Source of the DNA: Gaetbulibacter sp. 4G1
Lineage (GTDB): Bacteria; Bacteroidota; Bacteroidia; Flavobacteriales; Flavobacteriaceae
Direction: 5' to 3'
Assembly: GCF_002741945.1 (NCBI RefSeq)
Contig: NZ_MDVN01000003.1
Location: 248,001 to 312,000 of the forward strand
Length of the DNA stretch: 64,000 bases
Shown: piece by piece, positions 1 to 9,586 of the stretch
Numbering within the stretch: position 1 is the first letter of the stretch
Layout: every line of letters starts with the position of its first letter
Translations under genes and position numbers: made by a program
Notes under the pieces: generated by a model
What the model was told of the DNA's origin: nothing
The model's input: only the letters and a program-made list of their open reading frames with translations
Database searches by the model: none

Positions 1-2
1 AA

Positions 3-1355
3 GAGGCTATAATTTTATACCATGATTATGCAAAGAACATGCCTATAATTGATTATCACAACCACTTGTCTACAAGACAGATAGCCGAAGATTTGCCTAT
101 TGAAAACATAACAGATGTTTGGTTGAATGATGATCATTACAAATGGCGAGCAATGAGAGCAAATGGGGTTGAAGAAAAATATATTACTGGAGGAGCTTCA
201 AAAGAAGAAAAGTTTAATAAATGGGCAGAAACTGTGCCTTACACATTAAGAAATCCTCTATTTCATTGGACACAATTGGAATTAAAGAGATATTTTAATA
301 TTGATGATATATTACAACCAAGTACAGCTGCAACTATTTATGGGAAAGTAAATGATGCTTTAGAAAATAAAACACCAGCTAAGTTATTAGAACAGATGAA
401 TGTGAAAGTAGCTTGTACTACCGATGATCCAGCAGATGATTTAAAACATCATCAAACCATTGCTAAAAAAAATACTTTTACCAAAGTATTACCCACTTTT
501 AGACCAGATTCTCTACTATTAATTGAAAGCGTTACATTTATAAGTTACCTAGAGAAAATAGAGGCTTGTGTTGGTTTCTCTATTAAGAATTTAGAAGATT
601 TATTAGATGCAATACAAAGTAGAGTAGATTATTTTAATGAGCATGGTTGTCGCTTATCAGATTATGGTTTGGAGCAAATATTTGCTTATAATTTCACCGA
701 GGAAGAAGCAAACGTTGTATTAAAAAAACGATTGAATGGTGATGAAATTACAAAACATGAAGCAAACATATATGCTTCATGTATTTTATATAAGCTGTGT
801 AAAATGTATCACAGCAAAGGCTGGGTACAACAATTTCATTTAGGAGCTTTACGAAATAATAATAGCCGGCTACTAAAGGAAGTAGGAAAAGATGTTGGTT
901 GTGATTCTATTGGAGATTTTAGTCAAGCAGAGTCTATGTCAAAACTATTTAATTTGTTAGATTCAGAAAAATGCTTGAGTAAAACTATTACTTATAATTT
1001 AAATCCATCTCAAAATGAAGTATTTGCAACAATGATGGGTAATTATAGTGAAGCAGGAATACCAGGGAAAATGCAATGGGGATCAGGCTGGTGGTTTTTA
1101 GATCAAAAAGATGGTATGGAAAAGCAAATAAACACGCTTTCAAATATGGGGCTTTTAAGTCGATTTATAGGCATGTTAACAGATAGCCGTAGTTTTCTGT
1201 CTTTTCCAAGGCATGAGTATTTCAGAAGAATTTTATGCAATTTAATGGCAGAAGATATGAACAAAGGCTTAGTTCCAAATGATATTCCATTTACAGGAAA
1301 AATGATACAAGATATTTGTTATTATAATGCAGTCAATTATTTTAACTTTAAGTAG
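3..1355 (+). CDS. uxaC: Uronate (glucuronate) isomerase, 5'-truncated by window edge
   Basis: Cytoplasmic isomerase of hexuronate catabolism (D-glucuronate to D-fructuronate, D-galacturonate to D-tagaturonate). The frame is open from base 3 and passes through an internal Met at 39. Family members have roughly 15-25 residues before the metal-binding DYHNHL motif region that begins here, so the real start lies before base 1. The HxH of DYHNHL and the C-terminal signature DSRSFLSFPRHEYFRRILC are both intact, and the 450 visible codons nearly fill the usual length of about 470. A TRAP transporter operon starts 7 bases after the stop, which suggests that the imported solute is a uronate. The family assignment is firm; substrate preference cannot be read from the sequence. 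Confidence 0.95.
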   Translation, partial: EAIILYHDYAKNMPIIDYHNHLSTRQIAEDLPIENITDVWLNDDHYKWRAMRANGVEEKYITGGASKEEKFNKWAETVPYTLRNPLFHWTQLELKRYFNIDDILQPSTAATIYGKVNDALENKTPAKLLEQMNVKVACTTDDPADDLKHHQTIAKKNTFTKVLPTFRPDSLLLIESVTFISYLEKIEACVGFSIKNLEDLLDAIQSRVDYFNEHGCRLSDYGLEQIFAYNFTEEEANVVLKKRLNGDEITKHEANIYASCILYKLCKMYHSKGWVQQFHLGALRNNNSRLLKEVGKDVGCDSIGDFSQAESMSKLFNLLDSEKCLSKTITYNLNPSQNEVFATMMGNYSEAGIPGKMQWGSGWWFLDQKDGMEKQINTLSNMGLLSRFIGMLTDSRSFLSFPRHEYFRRILCNLMAEDMNKGLVPNDIPFTGKMIQDICYYNAVNYFNFK

Positions 1356-1362
1356 AAAAAAC

Positions 1363-2340
1363 ATGCTTAAAAACAAACTACCACTAATTATTATCTTTTT
1401 TTTACTAATTATATCTTGTAAAAAAGAAGAAGGTGCTAAAGTGCTTTATTTAGGACATAGTTTGCCACAATCACATCCTGTGCATAAAGGCATTTTAGAG
1501 TTTCAAAAGGCATTAGAGAACAAATCAGGAGGTACATTAAAAGTTAAGATTTTCCCTGATGGACAATTAGGCTCTGAAAGAGAGGTATTAGAATTACTGC
1601 AAATAGGTAGTGTTGCAGCTACTAAGGTAAGTGCAGCAACTTTGTCCAATTTTGTGCCCGAATACCATATTTTAGGAATTCCTTATTTGTTTAGAGATAA
1701 GAATCATCGATTTGAGATTTTAGAAGGAGCCATTGGTAAATCTATATTAGAAAAAGGGAGTAAGTTTTGGCTGCGCGGGCTTTGCTATTATGATGCTGGT
1801 AGCAGAAGTTTTTATACTAGTAGTAAACCCATTAGGACTCCTGATGATTTAAGAGGATTAAAAATTAGAGTAATGAATAACCAAATGGCTATTAATATGG
1901 TAAATGCTATGGGTGGTTCGGCTACGCCTTTAGCATACGGAGAACTTTATACTGCCATTCAGCAGGGTGTTGTGGATGGCGCAGAAAACAACCCACCTTC
2001 TTTTGTTACTTCTAATCATTACGAAATAAGTAAATACTATACCCTAGATCAGCACTCTGCAGTACCTGATGTGCTTTTAATTGGAACTAAATTTTGGGAT
2101 AAATTATCTGATAAGGAAAAAATTTGGGTACAACAAGCAGCAGATGAGTCGGCTCAAGCACAAAAGAAGTTTTGGAGCGACTCTGTTGATGAGTCGATGA
2201 GAATTGCAAAAGAAGCAGGGGTAGAAATAATTATTCCCGATAAATCTCTATTTGCTAAAAAATCAAAGTCAGTTTTAGAAGAATTTGTGAATAAATATCC
2301 AGATATGGAAACAATTGTAAACCAAATTAAAAATGAGTAG
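1363..2340 (+). CDS. dctP: TRAP transporter solute-binding lipoprotein (DctP family)
   Basis: Extracytoplasmic substrate receptor of a tripartite ATP-independent periplasmic transporter. I chose the ATG at 1363 rather than the upstream in-frame ATG at 1327. It gives a clean lipoprotein signal ending at IISC (Cys19) and avoids overlap with uxaC. The mature protein has DctP hallmarks: a PDGQLGSEREVLE segment, an LRGLKIRVMNN segment with the conserved Arg that usually binds the substrate carboxylate, and ELYTAIQQGVVDGAENN. Length is 325 residues, normal for the family. It is followed after 2 bases by dctQ and then dctM, so the three are surely one operon. Placement after uxaC suggests uptake of glucuronate or galacturonate; that substrate is an inference. 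Confidence 0.93.
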   Translation: MLKNKLPLIIIFFLLIISCKKEEGAKVLYLGHSLPQSHPVHKGILEFQKALENKSGGTLKVKIFPDGQLGSEREVLELLQIGSVAATKVSAATLSNFVPEYHILGIPYLFRDKNHRFEILEGAIGKSILEKGSKFWLRGLCYYDAGSRSFYTSSKPIRTPDDLRGLKIRVMNNQMAINMVNAMGGSATPLAYGELYTAIQQGVVDGAENNPPSFVTSNHYEISKYYTLDQHSAVPDVLLIGTKFWDKLSDKEKIWVQQAADESAQAQKKFWSDSVDESMRIAKEAGVEIIIPDKSLFAKKSKSVLEEFVNKYPDMETIVNQIKNE

Positions 2341-2342
2341 TT

Positions 2343-2834
2343 ATGAGCACAGCTAAAATTATTTTTAATAAGGTGAATAAGTTACTTGAATGGTTCTTAA
2401 TTGTAATTTTTGCACTTTTGGTGCTAGATGTTTTATTTCAAGTCTTTTCAAGATATCTTTTAGGAACCTCCTTTACATGGACAGAGGAATTTGCACGCTT
2501 TTCATTGATTTGGATGACCATTTTAGGAGCAGCTTATCTTAATGCAAAAAGAGAGCATTTATCCATGGATTTTTTATATCAAAAATTCTCAACCGCTAAT
2601 AAAAGAAGAGTATCAATTCTTATAGAAGTATTTATTTTTCTTTTTGCCTTAGTAGTTATGGTAATAGGTGGATTGAATTTAGTTTATACAACATTGCATT
2701 TAGAACAGCTTTCAGGGACACTACGAATTCCTCTAGGTTATGTTTACGCTATTATGCCTTTTAGCGGGTTGTTAATTATGTGTTTTTCTATCTATCATAT
2801 TTCAAATATTTATTCAAGTAAAACCAATAATTAA
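2343..2834 (+). CDS. dctQ: TRAP transporter small permease (DctQ family)
   Basis: Small four-helix membrane subunit of the TRAP transporter, 163 residues. Hydrophobic segments lie near residues 15-35, 50-70, 90-110 and 128-150. The motif FSRYLLGTSFTWTEEFARF between the first two helices is typical of DctQ. It lies 2 bases after dctP and 2 bases before dctM, consistent with translation as a coupled set. The large and small permeases normally act together in the inner membrane and are driven by a sodium gradient; that is family knowledge and not visible here. Confidence 0.92.
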   Translation: MSTAKIIFNKVNKLLEWFLIVIFALLVLDVLFQVFSRYLLGTSFTWTEEFARFSLIWMTILGAAYLNAKREHLSMDFLYQKFSTANKRRVSILIEVFIFLFALVVMVIGGLNLVYTTLHLEQLSGTLRIPLGYVYAIMPFSGLLIMCFSIYHISNIYSSKTNN

Positions 2835-2836
2835 TT

Positions 2837-4141
2837 ATGAGTATTGAAGTTATAAGTATCATCGTTTTATTTGTAAGTTTCTTCGGGTTACTATTATTGA
2901 AAGTTCCTGTGGCTTATAGTATTGGAATTTCAACGACTTTAAGTTTGTTGTTAAATATTGATAAAATGCCAGGTATAACAACAATAGCTCAAAGGATGAC
3001 AACCGGAATTGATAGTTTTGCCTTATTAGCTATTCCATTTTTTATATTAGCTGGTGAAATTATGAAACGTGGAGGTATTGCAAATCGATTAATAAATTTT
3101 GCAAAATCTTTGGTAGCTAGTCTTCCTGGGGGGTTAGCTTATGTAAACGTATTAGCCTCCATGCTTTTTGGTGCAATTTCTGGGTCGGCCCTTGCAGCAG
3201 CATCTGCAATAGGTTCAATTATGACTGATAGAATGGAAGAAGAAGGCTATCCAAGAACTTTAAGTGCGTCAGTAAACATTACCGCCTCAACAACTGGGTT
3301 GTTAATTCCACCAAGTAACATTTTAATTGTTTATGCCTTAGCAAGTGGCGGAACGGCTTCTGTTGCTGCATTGTTTATTGCTGGTTACTTGCCGGGAATA
3401 TTATTAGGATTAGCTATTATGGGGTATGTTGCATTTATTGCGATTAACAAAAATTATGCTAAAGGAAAACGAGCCACATTGTCAGAAATTTGGACTTATT
3501 TTAGGAAAGCTATTTTTAGTTTGCTGCTATTGGTAGTTGTAGTAGGAGGCATTGTAGCAGGTATTTTTACAGCAACTGAAGCTTCAGTAATTGCTGTTTT
3601 GTATGCCGCTTTGTTAGCTTTGGCTTATGGCGAGATGAAAAGAAAAGATATTCCATCGATATTATTGTCTAGTGCAAAAACAACTGCAGTAGTTATGTTT
3701 TTAATTTGTACTTCAATGGCTATGTCTTGGTTGTTTTCTTTTGAAGGCATTCCAGAAATGATAAGCTCTTTTTTATTAGAGTCATTGCATAATAAATTTG
3801 CCATATTTTTTGCTATAAATATTATTTTACTCATTATAGGAACTTTTATGGATATGACTCCGGCAGTTTTAATATTTACCCCAATTTTTTTACCTGTAGT
3901 TACTGCTTTAGGAATGGATCCTGTTCATTTTGGAATTGTAATTGTATTAAATTTGTGTATTGGAGTTTGTACACCTCCAGTAGGTACGCTTCTTTTTGTA
4001 GGGAGTGGTGTAGCTAAAGTTTCAGTCACACAAGTAATTAAGCCATTACTGCCTTTTTTATTAATTATGATAGCTGTTTTAATGTTAATAAGTTACATCC
4101 CTGAAATATCAATGTTTTTACCAAGACTATTTGGATTGTAA
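2837..4141 (+). CDS. dctM: TRAP transporter large permease (DctM family)
   Basis: Large transport-channel subunit of the TRAP system, 434 residues with about 12 hydrophobic segments along the whole length. DctM landmarks include GAISGSALAAASAIGSIM, the TGLLIPPSN segment in the first half, and CIGVCTPPVGTLLF in the second half; these two PP-containing loops are the repeat-symmetric substrate/ion region of the family. Length and composition are ordinary. It ends the uxaC-dctPQM cluster; the next gene is 260 bases away and belongs to another functional group. Confidence 0.94.
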   Translation: MSIEVISIIVLFVSFFGLLLLKVPVAYSIGISTTLSLLLNIDKMPGITTIAQRMTTGIDSFALLAIPFFILAGEIMKRGGIANRLINFAKSLVASLPGGLAYVNVLASMLFGAISGSALAAASAIGSIMTDRMEEEGYPRTLSASVNITASTTGLLIPPSNILIVYALASGGTASVAALFIAGYLPGILLGLAIMGYVAFIAINKNYAKGKRATLSEIWTYFRKAIFSLLLLVVVVGGIVAGIFTATEASVIAVLYAALLALAYGEMKRKDIPSILLSSAKTTAVVMFLICTSMAMSWLFSFEGIPEMISSFLLESLHNKFAIFFAINIILLIIGTFMDMTPAVLIFTPIFLPVVTALGMDPVHFGIVIVLNLCIGVCTPPVGTLLFVGSGVAKVSVTQVIKPLLPFLLIMIAVLMLISYIPEISMFLPRLFGL

Positions 4142-4143
4142 TG

Positions 4144-4234
4144 TTATGCTCAAATGATTTTAAAACACCATACGCTTTATAAATTAGGTATATAAGCAAA
4201 TGTTTTCGGCTTTATATTTTATTTGAGCTCATAA
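4144..4234. repeat. Imperfect long-loop inverted repeat after dctM
   Basis: TTATGCTCAAAT (4144-4155) is answered by ATTTGAGCTCATAA (4221-4234). CTCAAAT pairs with ATTTGAG and TTATG with CATAA, with a two-base bulge and a 65-base loop. No T-tract follows, so a simple intrinsic terminator is unlikely. It may be an mRNA 3'-end structure for the TRAP operon or chance. The rest of 4142-4401 is AT-rich spacer in which I see nothing else convincing. Confidence 0.3.
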
Positions 4235-4401
4235 TGTTAATCGTTTCAAATTAGTTACTGGTCGTGTAAACTTAGTTATCCATATAATAAACTCGTTTTT
4301 TTAGCAAAATCCCTTGTCTTTTTCCTATATTTAATTCTTAATTTATTTGATAATAGAATCTCATTTAATGATAAAATAATTAAGTAATATATTTTAATTC
4401 C

Positions 4402-5151
4402 ATGAAACAATCAATTTCAATTTTAGCAATTATAATCATTCTTTTTTCTTGTAAACAGAATAAAAAGGTAGAACAAGAAGTAGCCGACCAAAAAGTCGAA
4501 GCGCAAGTAGATGACTGGATTTATCTTTTTGATGGCACAAGTTTAGATGGGTGGCGAGCTTACAATGGAGATATACTACCTGCTGGCTGGATTATAAAGG
4601 ATAGCACATTAACCTTTGATACAGAAAAGCGTTTAGAAGCCAATCGTAAAGGAGGAAAGGATATTATTTATGCCGCTGAAAAATTCGATAATTTCGAACT
4701 ATATTGGGAATGGAAGATTCCTGAAGGCGGAAATAGTGGAATGATGTATCATATACAAGAAGGTGATTGGGCGCCGTACGAGGTGTCTCCAGAATATCAA
4801 ATGTTAGATGATTTAAAATGGGAGGAAATTAATAATGCGACCTTAGAAGAATGGCAGAAAACAGGAGCTGACTACGCCATGTATCTGCCAGATTTAAGTC
4901 AAAAAATAGTAAAACCAGCTATGGAATGGAATACTTCTCGTATCATTTTTACAACAGAAAAAGTAGAACATTGGCTAAATGGCAAAAAACTACTTGAATT
5001 TGTGCCTTGGTCAGAAGATTGGGAAACTCGAAAAAAATCAGGTAAATGGAAAGACTTTCCAAAATATGGTACTTTTAAATCTGGCTACATTGCTTTTCAA
5101 GACCACGATAGCCCTTTATGGTTACGAAACATAAAAATAAAGAAGCTGTAA
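4402..5151 (+). CDS. DUF1080 (3-keto-disaccharide hydrolase-like) lipoprotein
   Basis: Secreted lipoprotein of 249 residues with a signal peptide ending at LFSC (Cys17), followed by one DUF1080 domain (jelly-roll fold, about residues 45-248). Recognisable DUF1080 elements are the opening WIYLFDGTSLDGWRAYNG, the GGNSGMMYHI segment, the EYQMLDD strand, and the closing FQDHDSPLWLRNIKI. Members of this family act on 3-keto-glycosides (hydrolysis or lyase chemistry) after a partner oxidises C3 of the sugar. The next gene, 20 bases on, is a Gfo/Idh/MocA oxidoreductase with an export signal, which fits such a partnership. Fold assignment is firm; the reaction is inferred from the family and context. 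Confidence 0.88.
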   Translation: MKQSISILAIIIILFSCKQNKKVEQEVADQKVEAQVDDWIYLFDGTSLDGWRAYNGDILPAGWIIKDSTLTFDTEKRLEANRKGGKDIIYAAEKFDNFELYWEWKIPEGGNSGMMYHIQEGDWAPYEVSPEYQMLDDLKWEEINNATLEEWQKTGADYAMYLPDLSQKIVKPAMEWNTSRIIFTTEKVEHWLNGKKLLEFVPWSEDWETRKKSGKWKDFPKYGTFKSGYIAFQDHDSPLWLRNIKIKKL

Positions 5152-5171
5152 TATAATTAAAGGTTATAAAA

Positions 5172-6605
5172 ATGAATAAAAGAGATTTTTTAAAGAAAAG
5201 CGGGTTAGGAGTTGCAGGTATTACATTAGTACCTTCGCTAATTATGTGTAAAGAAAAACCTGTAATAAAGGAACGTATTCGAACTGCTCATATTGGTGTA
5301 GGTAACATGGGACTAGCAGACCTTAAAGATATATCATCTCACCCATTAGTAGATGTTACAGCTTTATGCGACGTTGATTCAAATTATCTTAATGAAGCTA
5401 AAAAACTGTTTCCAAATGCAAAAACTTTTTCTGACTATAGAGTGATGTTGAAAGAGATGAAAAATGATATTGATGCTGTTGTTGTTTCAACACCAGATCA
5501 TACTCATGCTCCAGCATCTATGCTAGCTATGAACATGAACAAATCTGTGTATTGTCAAAAACCATTAACACATCATGTTTCGGAAGCAAGAGCGATGAAC
5601 AAACTCGCTAAAGAAAAAAACTTAGTTACTCAAATGGGTATTCAAGTGCATTCTTTTTATGATTATAAGCTGGCTACGCTGTTAATTCAGTCCGGAATTA
5701 TTGGTAAAGTACATACTGTACATGCATGGTCCCCAAAAAATTGGGGTTATGATGGGCCTGCTCCTGAAGGTAGTGATACAGTTCCTGAAACATTAGATTG
5801 GAATCTTTGGTTGGGAACTTCGGCTAAGCGACCTTACAAGGAAGGGGTGTATCACCCAGGGAACTGGCGTAAATTAGTAGATTATGGATGTGGAACTTTA
5901 GGAGATATGGGAGTGCATATTTTTGACACGCCTTATAATGCTTTAAAACTTGATGTGCCTAGAACGATTAAGAATGAATGCAGGCAACCTAATGGCTTTG
6001 GTTACCCAGAAAATAATATTGTTACGTACGAATTTCCACAAACAAAGCATACAGCTGAAACCTTAAAGTGGATTTGGTATGATGGTCCTGGAGTGCCAAA
6101 AGAGCATGAAGATTTAATACTACCAGGAGCAAAAAAGGAAAAGCCGTCAAATAGTGAAGACAAATCTTTAGAAGATAAAATGTCCTTAGATACTAAAATA
6201 GCAAGCGAAGGCACTTTGCCTGAACAAGGCGCCATGTTTGTTGGCGAAAAAGGGCGCTTGCTTTTACCACATTTTATGCAGTTGCCTAAAAAAATTGTTG
6301 ACGGGGAATATGTAGATATATCCTCTGAAATTACTGCTGTTGAAAAAGCTAATAATATGGGGAAACCTATTCGTAATTATGCTTCTGAAGGCCCAAAACA
6401 CTATCATCAGTTTATTGATGCTTGTTTAGGTAAAGATACATGTAGTGCGCCTTTCTCTTATGCGTCCAGATTAACTGAGACCATACTATTAGGTGTTATT
6501 GCTGGACGTTTTCCAAATGAAACGTTGCATTGGGATAGCGTTAATGCTAAATTTTCAGAAGAAGAAGCTAATCAATATTTAAAAGGAGACTATCGGGAGT
6601 TTTAA
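5172..6605 (+). CDS. Exported Gfo/Idh/MocA-family oxidoreductase
   Basis: NAD(P)-dependent sugar oxidoreductase of 477 residues. The N-terminus NKRDFLKKSGLGVAG is a twin-arginine-like export signal in which the first Arg is Lys, followed by a hydrophobic stretch ending in Cys26, so it could also be lipidated. The Rossmann start is IGVGNMG. The family Lys is in QKP (Lys130; most relatives have EKP). Later landmarks are DYGCGTLGDMGVHIFD and a C-terminal HYHQFIDACLG helix. It probably oxidises C3 of a glycoside in the periplasm with a tightly bound cofactor, handing the 3-keto product to the adjacent DUF1080 protein. The family is clear; the substrate is unknown. Export is likely but the KR motif makes it less certain than for the gene at 8149. 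Confidence 0.85.
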   Translation: MNKRDFLKKSGLGVAGITLVPSLIMCKEKPVIKERIRTAHIGVGNMGLADLKDISSHPLVDVTALCDVDSNYLNEAKKLFPNAKTFSDYRVMLKEMKNDIDAVVVSTPDHTHAPASMLAMNMNKSVYCQKPLTHHVSEARAMNKLAKEKNLVTQMGIQVHSFYDYKLATLLIQSGIIGKVHTVHAWSPKNWGYDGPAPEGSDTVPETLDWNLWLGTSAKRPYKEGVYHPGNWRKLVDYGCGTLGDMGVHIFDTPYNALKLDVPRTIKNECRQPNGFGYPENNIVTYEFPQTKHTAETLKWIWYDGPGVPKEHEDLILPGAKKEKPSNSEDKSLEDKMSLDTKIASEGTLPEQGAMFVGEKGRLLLPHFMQLPKKIVDGEYVDISSEITAVEKANNMGKPIRNYASEGPKHYHQFIDACLGKDTCSAPFSYASRLTETILLGVIAGRFPNETLHWDSVNAKFSEEEANQYLKGDYREF

Positions 6606-6727
6606 TGAATCATTGATAAATAGTTAGCAAATACTAATAGAAATCAAAACTTTTTAGTATAAAAAATTGGATATCAATCATAAATATGTAAATTTACGTG
6701 TGCGCACACAATTTTAAAAATACACTC

Positions 6728-8134
6728 ATGAAACAACCTCAATTTACACTCCTTTTCTTAATTAGTTTTCTTATAATAAACCTAATGGGTTTTAAAGTTA
6801 ACTCACAAACATCCGAAGATGGATGGACCTCTCTTTTTAATGGCAAAGATTTAACCGGTTGGAAACAATTAAATGGTACCGCTAAATATAAAGTTGAGAA
6901 CAACGAAATAGTTGGCATTACTAAAACCAAAACCCCAAATAGTTTTTTGACTACTGAAAAGAATTATGGTGATTTTATTTTAGAGTTTGATGTTATGGTT
7001 GATCCATCCATTAATTCTGGAGTTCAGTTTAGATCTAATAGTTTTAAGGATTATAGAAATGGTCAAGTTCATGGATATCAATTTGAGTTAGATCCTAGCA
7101 ATCGTGCGTTTAGTGGAGGCATTTATGATGAAGGAAGAAGAGGCTGGGTGTATCCATTGTCTTTAAATAATAACGGACGAAAGGCTTTCAAAAATGGTGT
7201 TTGGAATAGTTGTAGAATTGAAGCTATTGGTAATTCCATTAAAACTTGGATAAATGGTATACAATGTTCAAACTTAATAGACGATTTAACGCCTTCAGGA
7301 TTCATTGCATTACAAGTTCATGGTATTGGTTCGAACGAAAATCATGCAGGAAAGGAAATTAAATGGAAGAATATTAGAATAAAAACAGAGAACTTAAACG
7401 AAGAACGTTGGTCTTCAAACCCAAATGTAAAAGAAATGAGCTATTTAATAAATAGACTTACTCAAAATGAAGTAGATAAAGGTTGGCGTTTACTTTGGGA
7501 CGGTAAAACTAGTAAGGGATGGCGTGGAGCGAAGCTTGATTTTTTTCCTAAATCTGGTTGGGATATTAAAGATAATGTATTAACAGTGTTGGCAACCGAT
7601 GGCGCAGAATCTACTGGTCCTGGTGATATTATAACGGAAAATGTTTTTAGCAGTTTTGAATTGGAGTTAGAATTTAAAATTACTAAGGGAGCAAATAGCG
7701 GAATTAAATATTTTGTTGATGCCGAGCTTAATAAAGGAACTGGTTCAGCAATTGGATGTGAATTTCAAATTTTAGACGATAAAAACCATCCTGATGCAAA
7801 AGCAGGTACAAATGGAAATAGAACTGTTGGTTCTCTTTACGATTTAATTAAAGCAGAAAATCTCTCGATACCAGGAAGGGGTAAACAGTTTAAGGGTATT
7901 AATAACTGGAATAAAGCAAGAATAGTTGTTAAGGGCCCTCTTGTAGAACATTGGTTAAACAATGAAAAAGTGATTGAATATGATAGGTCTTCTCAAATGT
8001 TTAGAGCCCTTGTTGCTTATAGTAAATATAAAAAGTGGCCTGAATTTGGACAATGGGTAAGTGGTCATATCTTGCTTCAAGACCATGGAGATACAGTGCA
8101 TTATAGAAGTATAAAAATTAGAGAGTTCAATTAA
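6728..8134 (+). CDS. Secreted protein with two tandem DUF1080 domains
   Basis: Secreted protein of 468 residues. I use the ATG at 6728 because it starts a regular signal peptide cleaved near VNSQ; an in-frame ATG 30 bases upstream would put a polar, Cys-containing extension before it. Domain 1 (about 35-225) begins with [19 protein letters not shown] and domain 2 (about 255-467) begins with [16 protein letters not shown] and ends with [19 protein letters not shown]. Both have the N-S-G(V/I) strand seen in DUF1080 proteins. Such proteins act on 3-keto-sugar derivatives. A Tat-exported oxidoreductase follows after 14 bases. Two domains could give two specificities or one catalytic and one binding domain; the sequence does not decide this. 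Confidence 0.86.
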   Translation: MKQPQFTLLFLISFLIINLMGFKVNSQTSEDGWTSLFNGKDLTGWKQLNGTAKYKVENNEIVGITKTKTPNSFLTTEKNYGDFILEFDVMVDPSINSGVQFRSNSFKDYRNGQVHGYQFELDPSNRAFSGGIYDEGRRGWVYPLSLNNNGRKAFKNGVWNSCRIEAIGNSIKTWINGIQCSNLIDDLTPSGFIALQVHGIGSNENHAGKEIKWKNIRIKTENLNEERWSSNPNVKEMSYLINRLTQNEVDKGWRLLWDGKTSKGWRGAKLDFFPKSGWDIKDNVLTVLATDGAESTGPGDIITENVFSSFELELEFKITKGANSGIKYFVDAELNKGTGSAIGCEFQILDDKNHPDAKAGTNGNRTVGSLYDLIKAENLSIPGRGKQFKGINNWNKARIVVKGPLVEHWLNNEKVIEYDRSSQMFRALVAYSKYKKWPEFGQWVSGHILLQDHGDTVHYRSIKIREFN

Positions 8135-8148
8135 AAATAATTAATAAG

Positions 8149-9486
8149 ATGAGTTCAAATAGAAGAGATTTTCTTAAAAAAGCAACTGCTGGAGCTGTTG
8201 GTGTTGCATTTACTGGTGGTTTAACAAGTCTTACTGCTCAAAGCTACTCCAGAGTCTTAGGCGCTAACGATCATATAAATTGTGCTGTTATTGGTGTGCG
8301 AAGTAGAGCGAAAGCCCATGTTATAGCAATTCATCAAGATTTAAATGCAAAAGTGCTTTATAGCTGCGATGTGGATGATACTATTTTAGAAGAACATAAT
8401 GTTTGGTGTAAAAAAAATATTGGCTATATACCTAAAGTAGAAAAAGACTTTCGAAAAATTTTAGAAGATAAAGATGTTGATGCTGTTTTCATAGCCACCC
8501 CAGAACATTGGCATGCTCCTATGGCTATTTTAGCATTACAAGCTGGTAAACATGTTTATGTTGAGAAACCTTGTAGTCACAACCCTTATGAAAATAATCT
8601 TTTAGTTGCTGCACAAAAAAAATATGGAAAGAAAGTACAAATGGGAAACCAACAGCGTTCAGCTCAGACATCTATTAATGCCATAAAAGACATAAAAGCA
8701 GGAATTATAGGAAACGTTTATAAAGGAGAAGCCTATTATTCAAATAACAGAGGCTCAATTGGTATTGGAAATAAAATAGACATTCCAAATACATTAGATT
8801 GGGATTTGTGGCAAGGACCAGCCCCAAGAAAAGACTATAAAGATAATATACATCCATATAATTGGCATTGGTTTCGTAGTTGGGGAACTGGAGAAATTCA
8901 CAATAATGGCACTCACGAAATTGATATTTGCCGATGGGCATTAGGAGTTGACCTCCCTGAGAGTGTTACTTCTTTTGGTGGAAAATATACTTATAAAGAT
9001 GATTGGGAATTTGTAGATAATCAACAAGTAACCTACAAATTTGCTGACGATAAATTCATCACTTGGACTGGACATAGTAGAGGTATAATGAAGCCGAAAA
9101 GACCGGGGAGAGGAATCACTATTTATGGAAGTAAAGGTTCTATTCAATTAGATCGTAATTTTTATAAACTTTTCGACTTACAAGGAAACTCAATTAAGGA
9201 AGAATTAGAAAAAACGGCAAGTGCAACAACTAATACAAGAGGAATTGGAGGGCTAGACGTAAACCATATTGGTAATTTCTTTGATGCAATAAGAAAAGAT
9301 AAAAGCCTTAATTCTGATATTCAAGATGCCAGTATATCTACAATGCTTTGCCATTTAGGTAATATGGCACAAGACGCTGGAGAGACTTTAAAAATAGATT
9401 CCATTACTGGTAAAGTTTTAAACAACGAAAAAGCCATGAAGAGCTGGAAAAGAGAATACCAACCAGGGTGGGAACCTAAACTATAA
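8149..9486 (+). CDS. Tat-exported Gfo/Idh/MocA-family oxidoreductase
   Basis: Sugar oxidoreductase of 445 residues with a textbook twin-arginine signal, NRRDFLKKA, followed by a hydrophobic Ala/Gly stretch and a probable cleavage near LTAQS. The Rossmann start is VIGVRSRA, slightly degenerate compared with GxGxxG. EKP (Glu139-Lys140) carries the family Lys, and GEIHNNGTHEIDICRWAL is the usual His-containing active-site helix. A Tat route implies export in folded form with NAD(P) bound, as known for glucose-fructose oxidoreductase. With the double-DUF1080 gene 14 bases upstream it forms the second oxidoreductase/DUF1080 pair in this cluster. The target sugar is unknown. Confidence 0.9.
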   Translation: MSSNRRDFLKKATAGAVGVAFTGGLTSLTAQSYSRVLGANDHINCAVIGVRSRAKAHVIAIHQDLNAKVLYSCDVDDTILEEHNVWCKKNIGYIPKVEKDFRKILEDKDVDAVFIATPEHWHAPMAILALQAGKHVYVEKPCSHNPYENNLLVAAQKKYGKKVQMGNQQRSAQTSINAIKDIKAGIIGNVYKGEAYYSNNRGSIGIGNKIDIPNTLDWDLWQGPAPRKDYKDNIHPYNWHWFRSWGTGEIHNNGTHEIDICRWALGVDLPESVTSFGGKYTYKDDWEFVDNQQVTYKFADDKFITWTGHSRGIMKPKRPGRGITIYGSKGSIQLDRNFYKLFDLQGNSIKEELEKTASATTNTRGIGGLDVNHIGNFFDAIRKDKSLNSDIQDASISTMLCHLGNMAQDAGETLKIDSITGKVLNNEKAMKSWKREYQPGWEPKL

Positions 9487-9586
9487 ATGTAATTTAGGAA
9501 ATTCAATTATATACTTAAGACTAGCATGCTGTATAATTATTTTTAGAAGCATTGCATAACAGAAAATATTCAAGAATGAAAATGTA

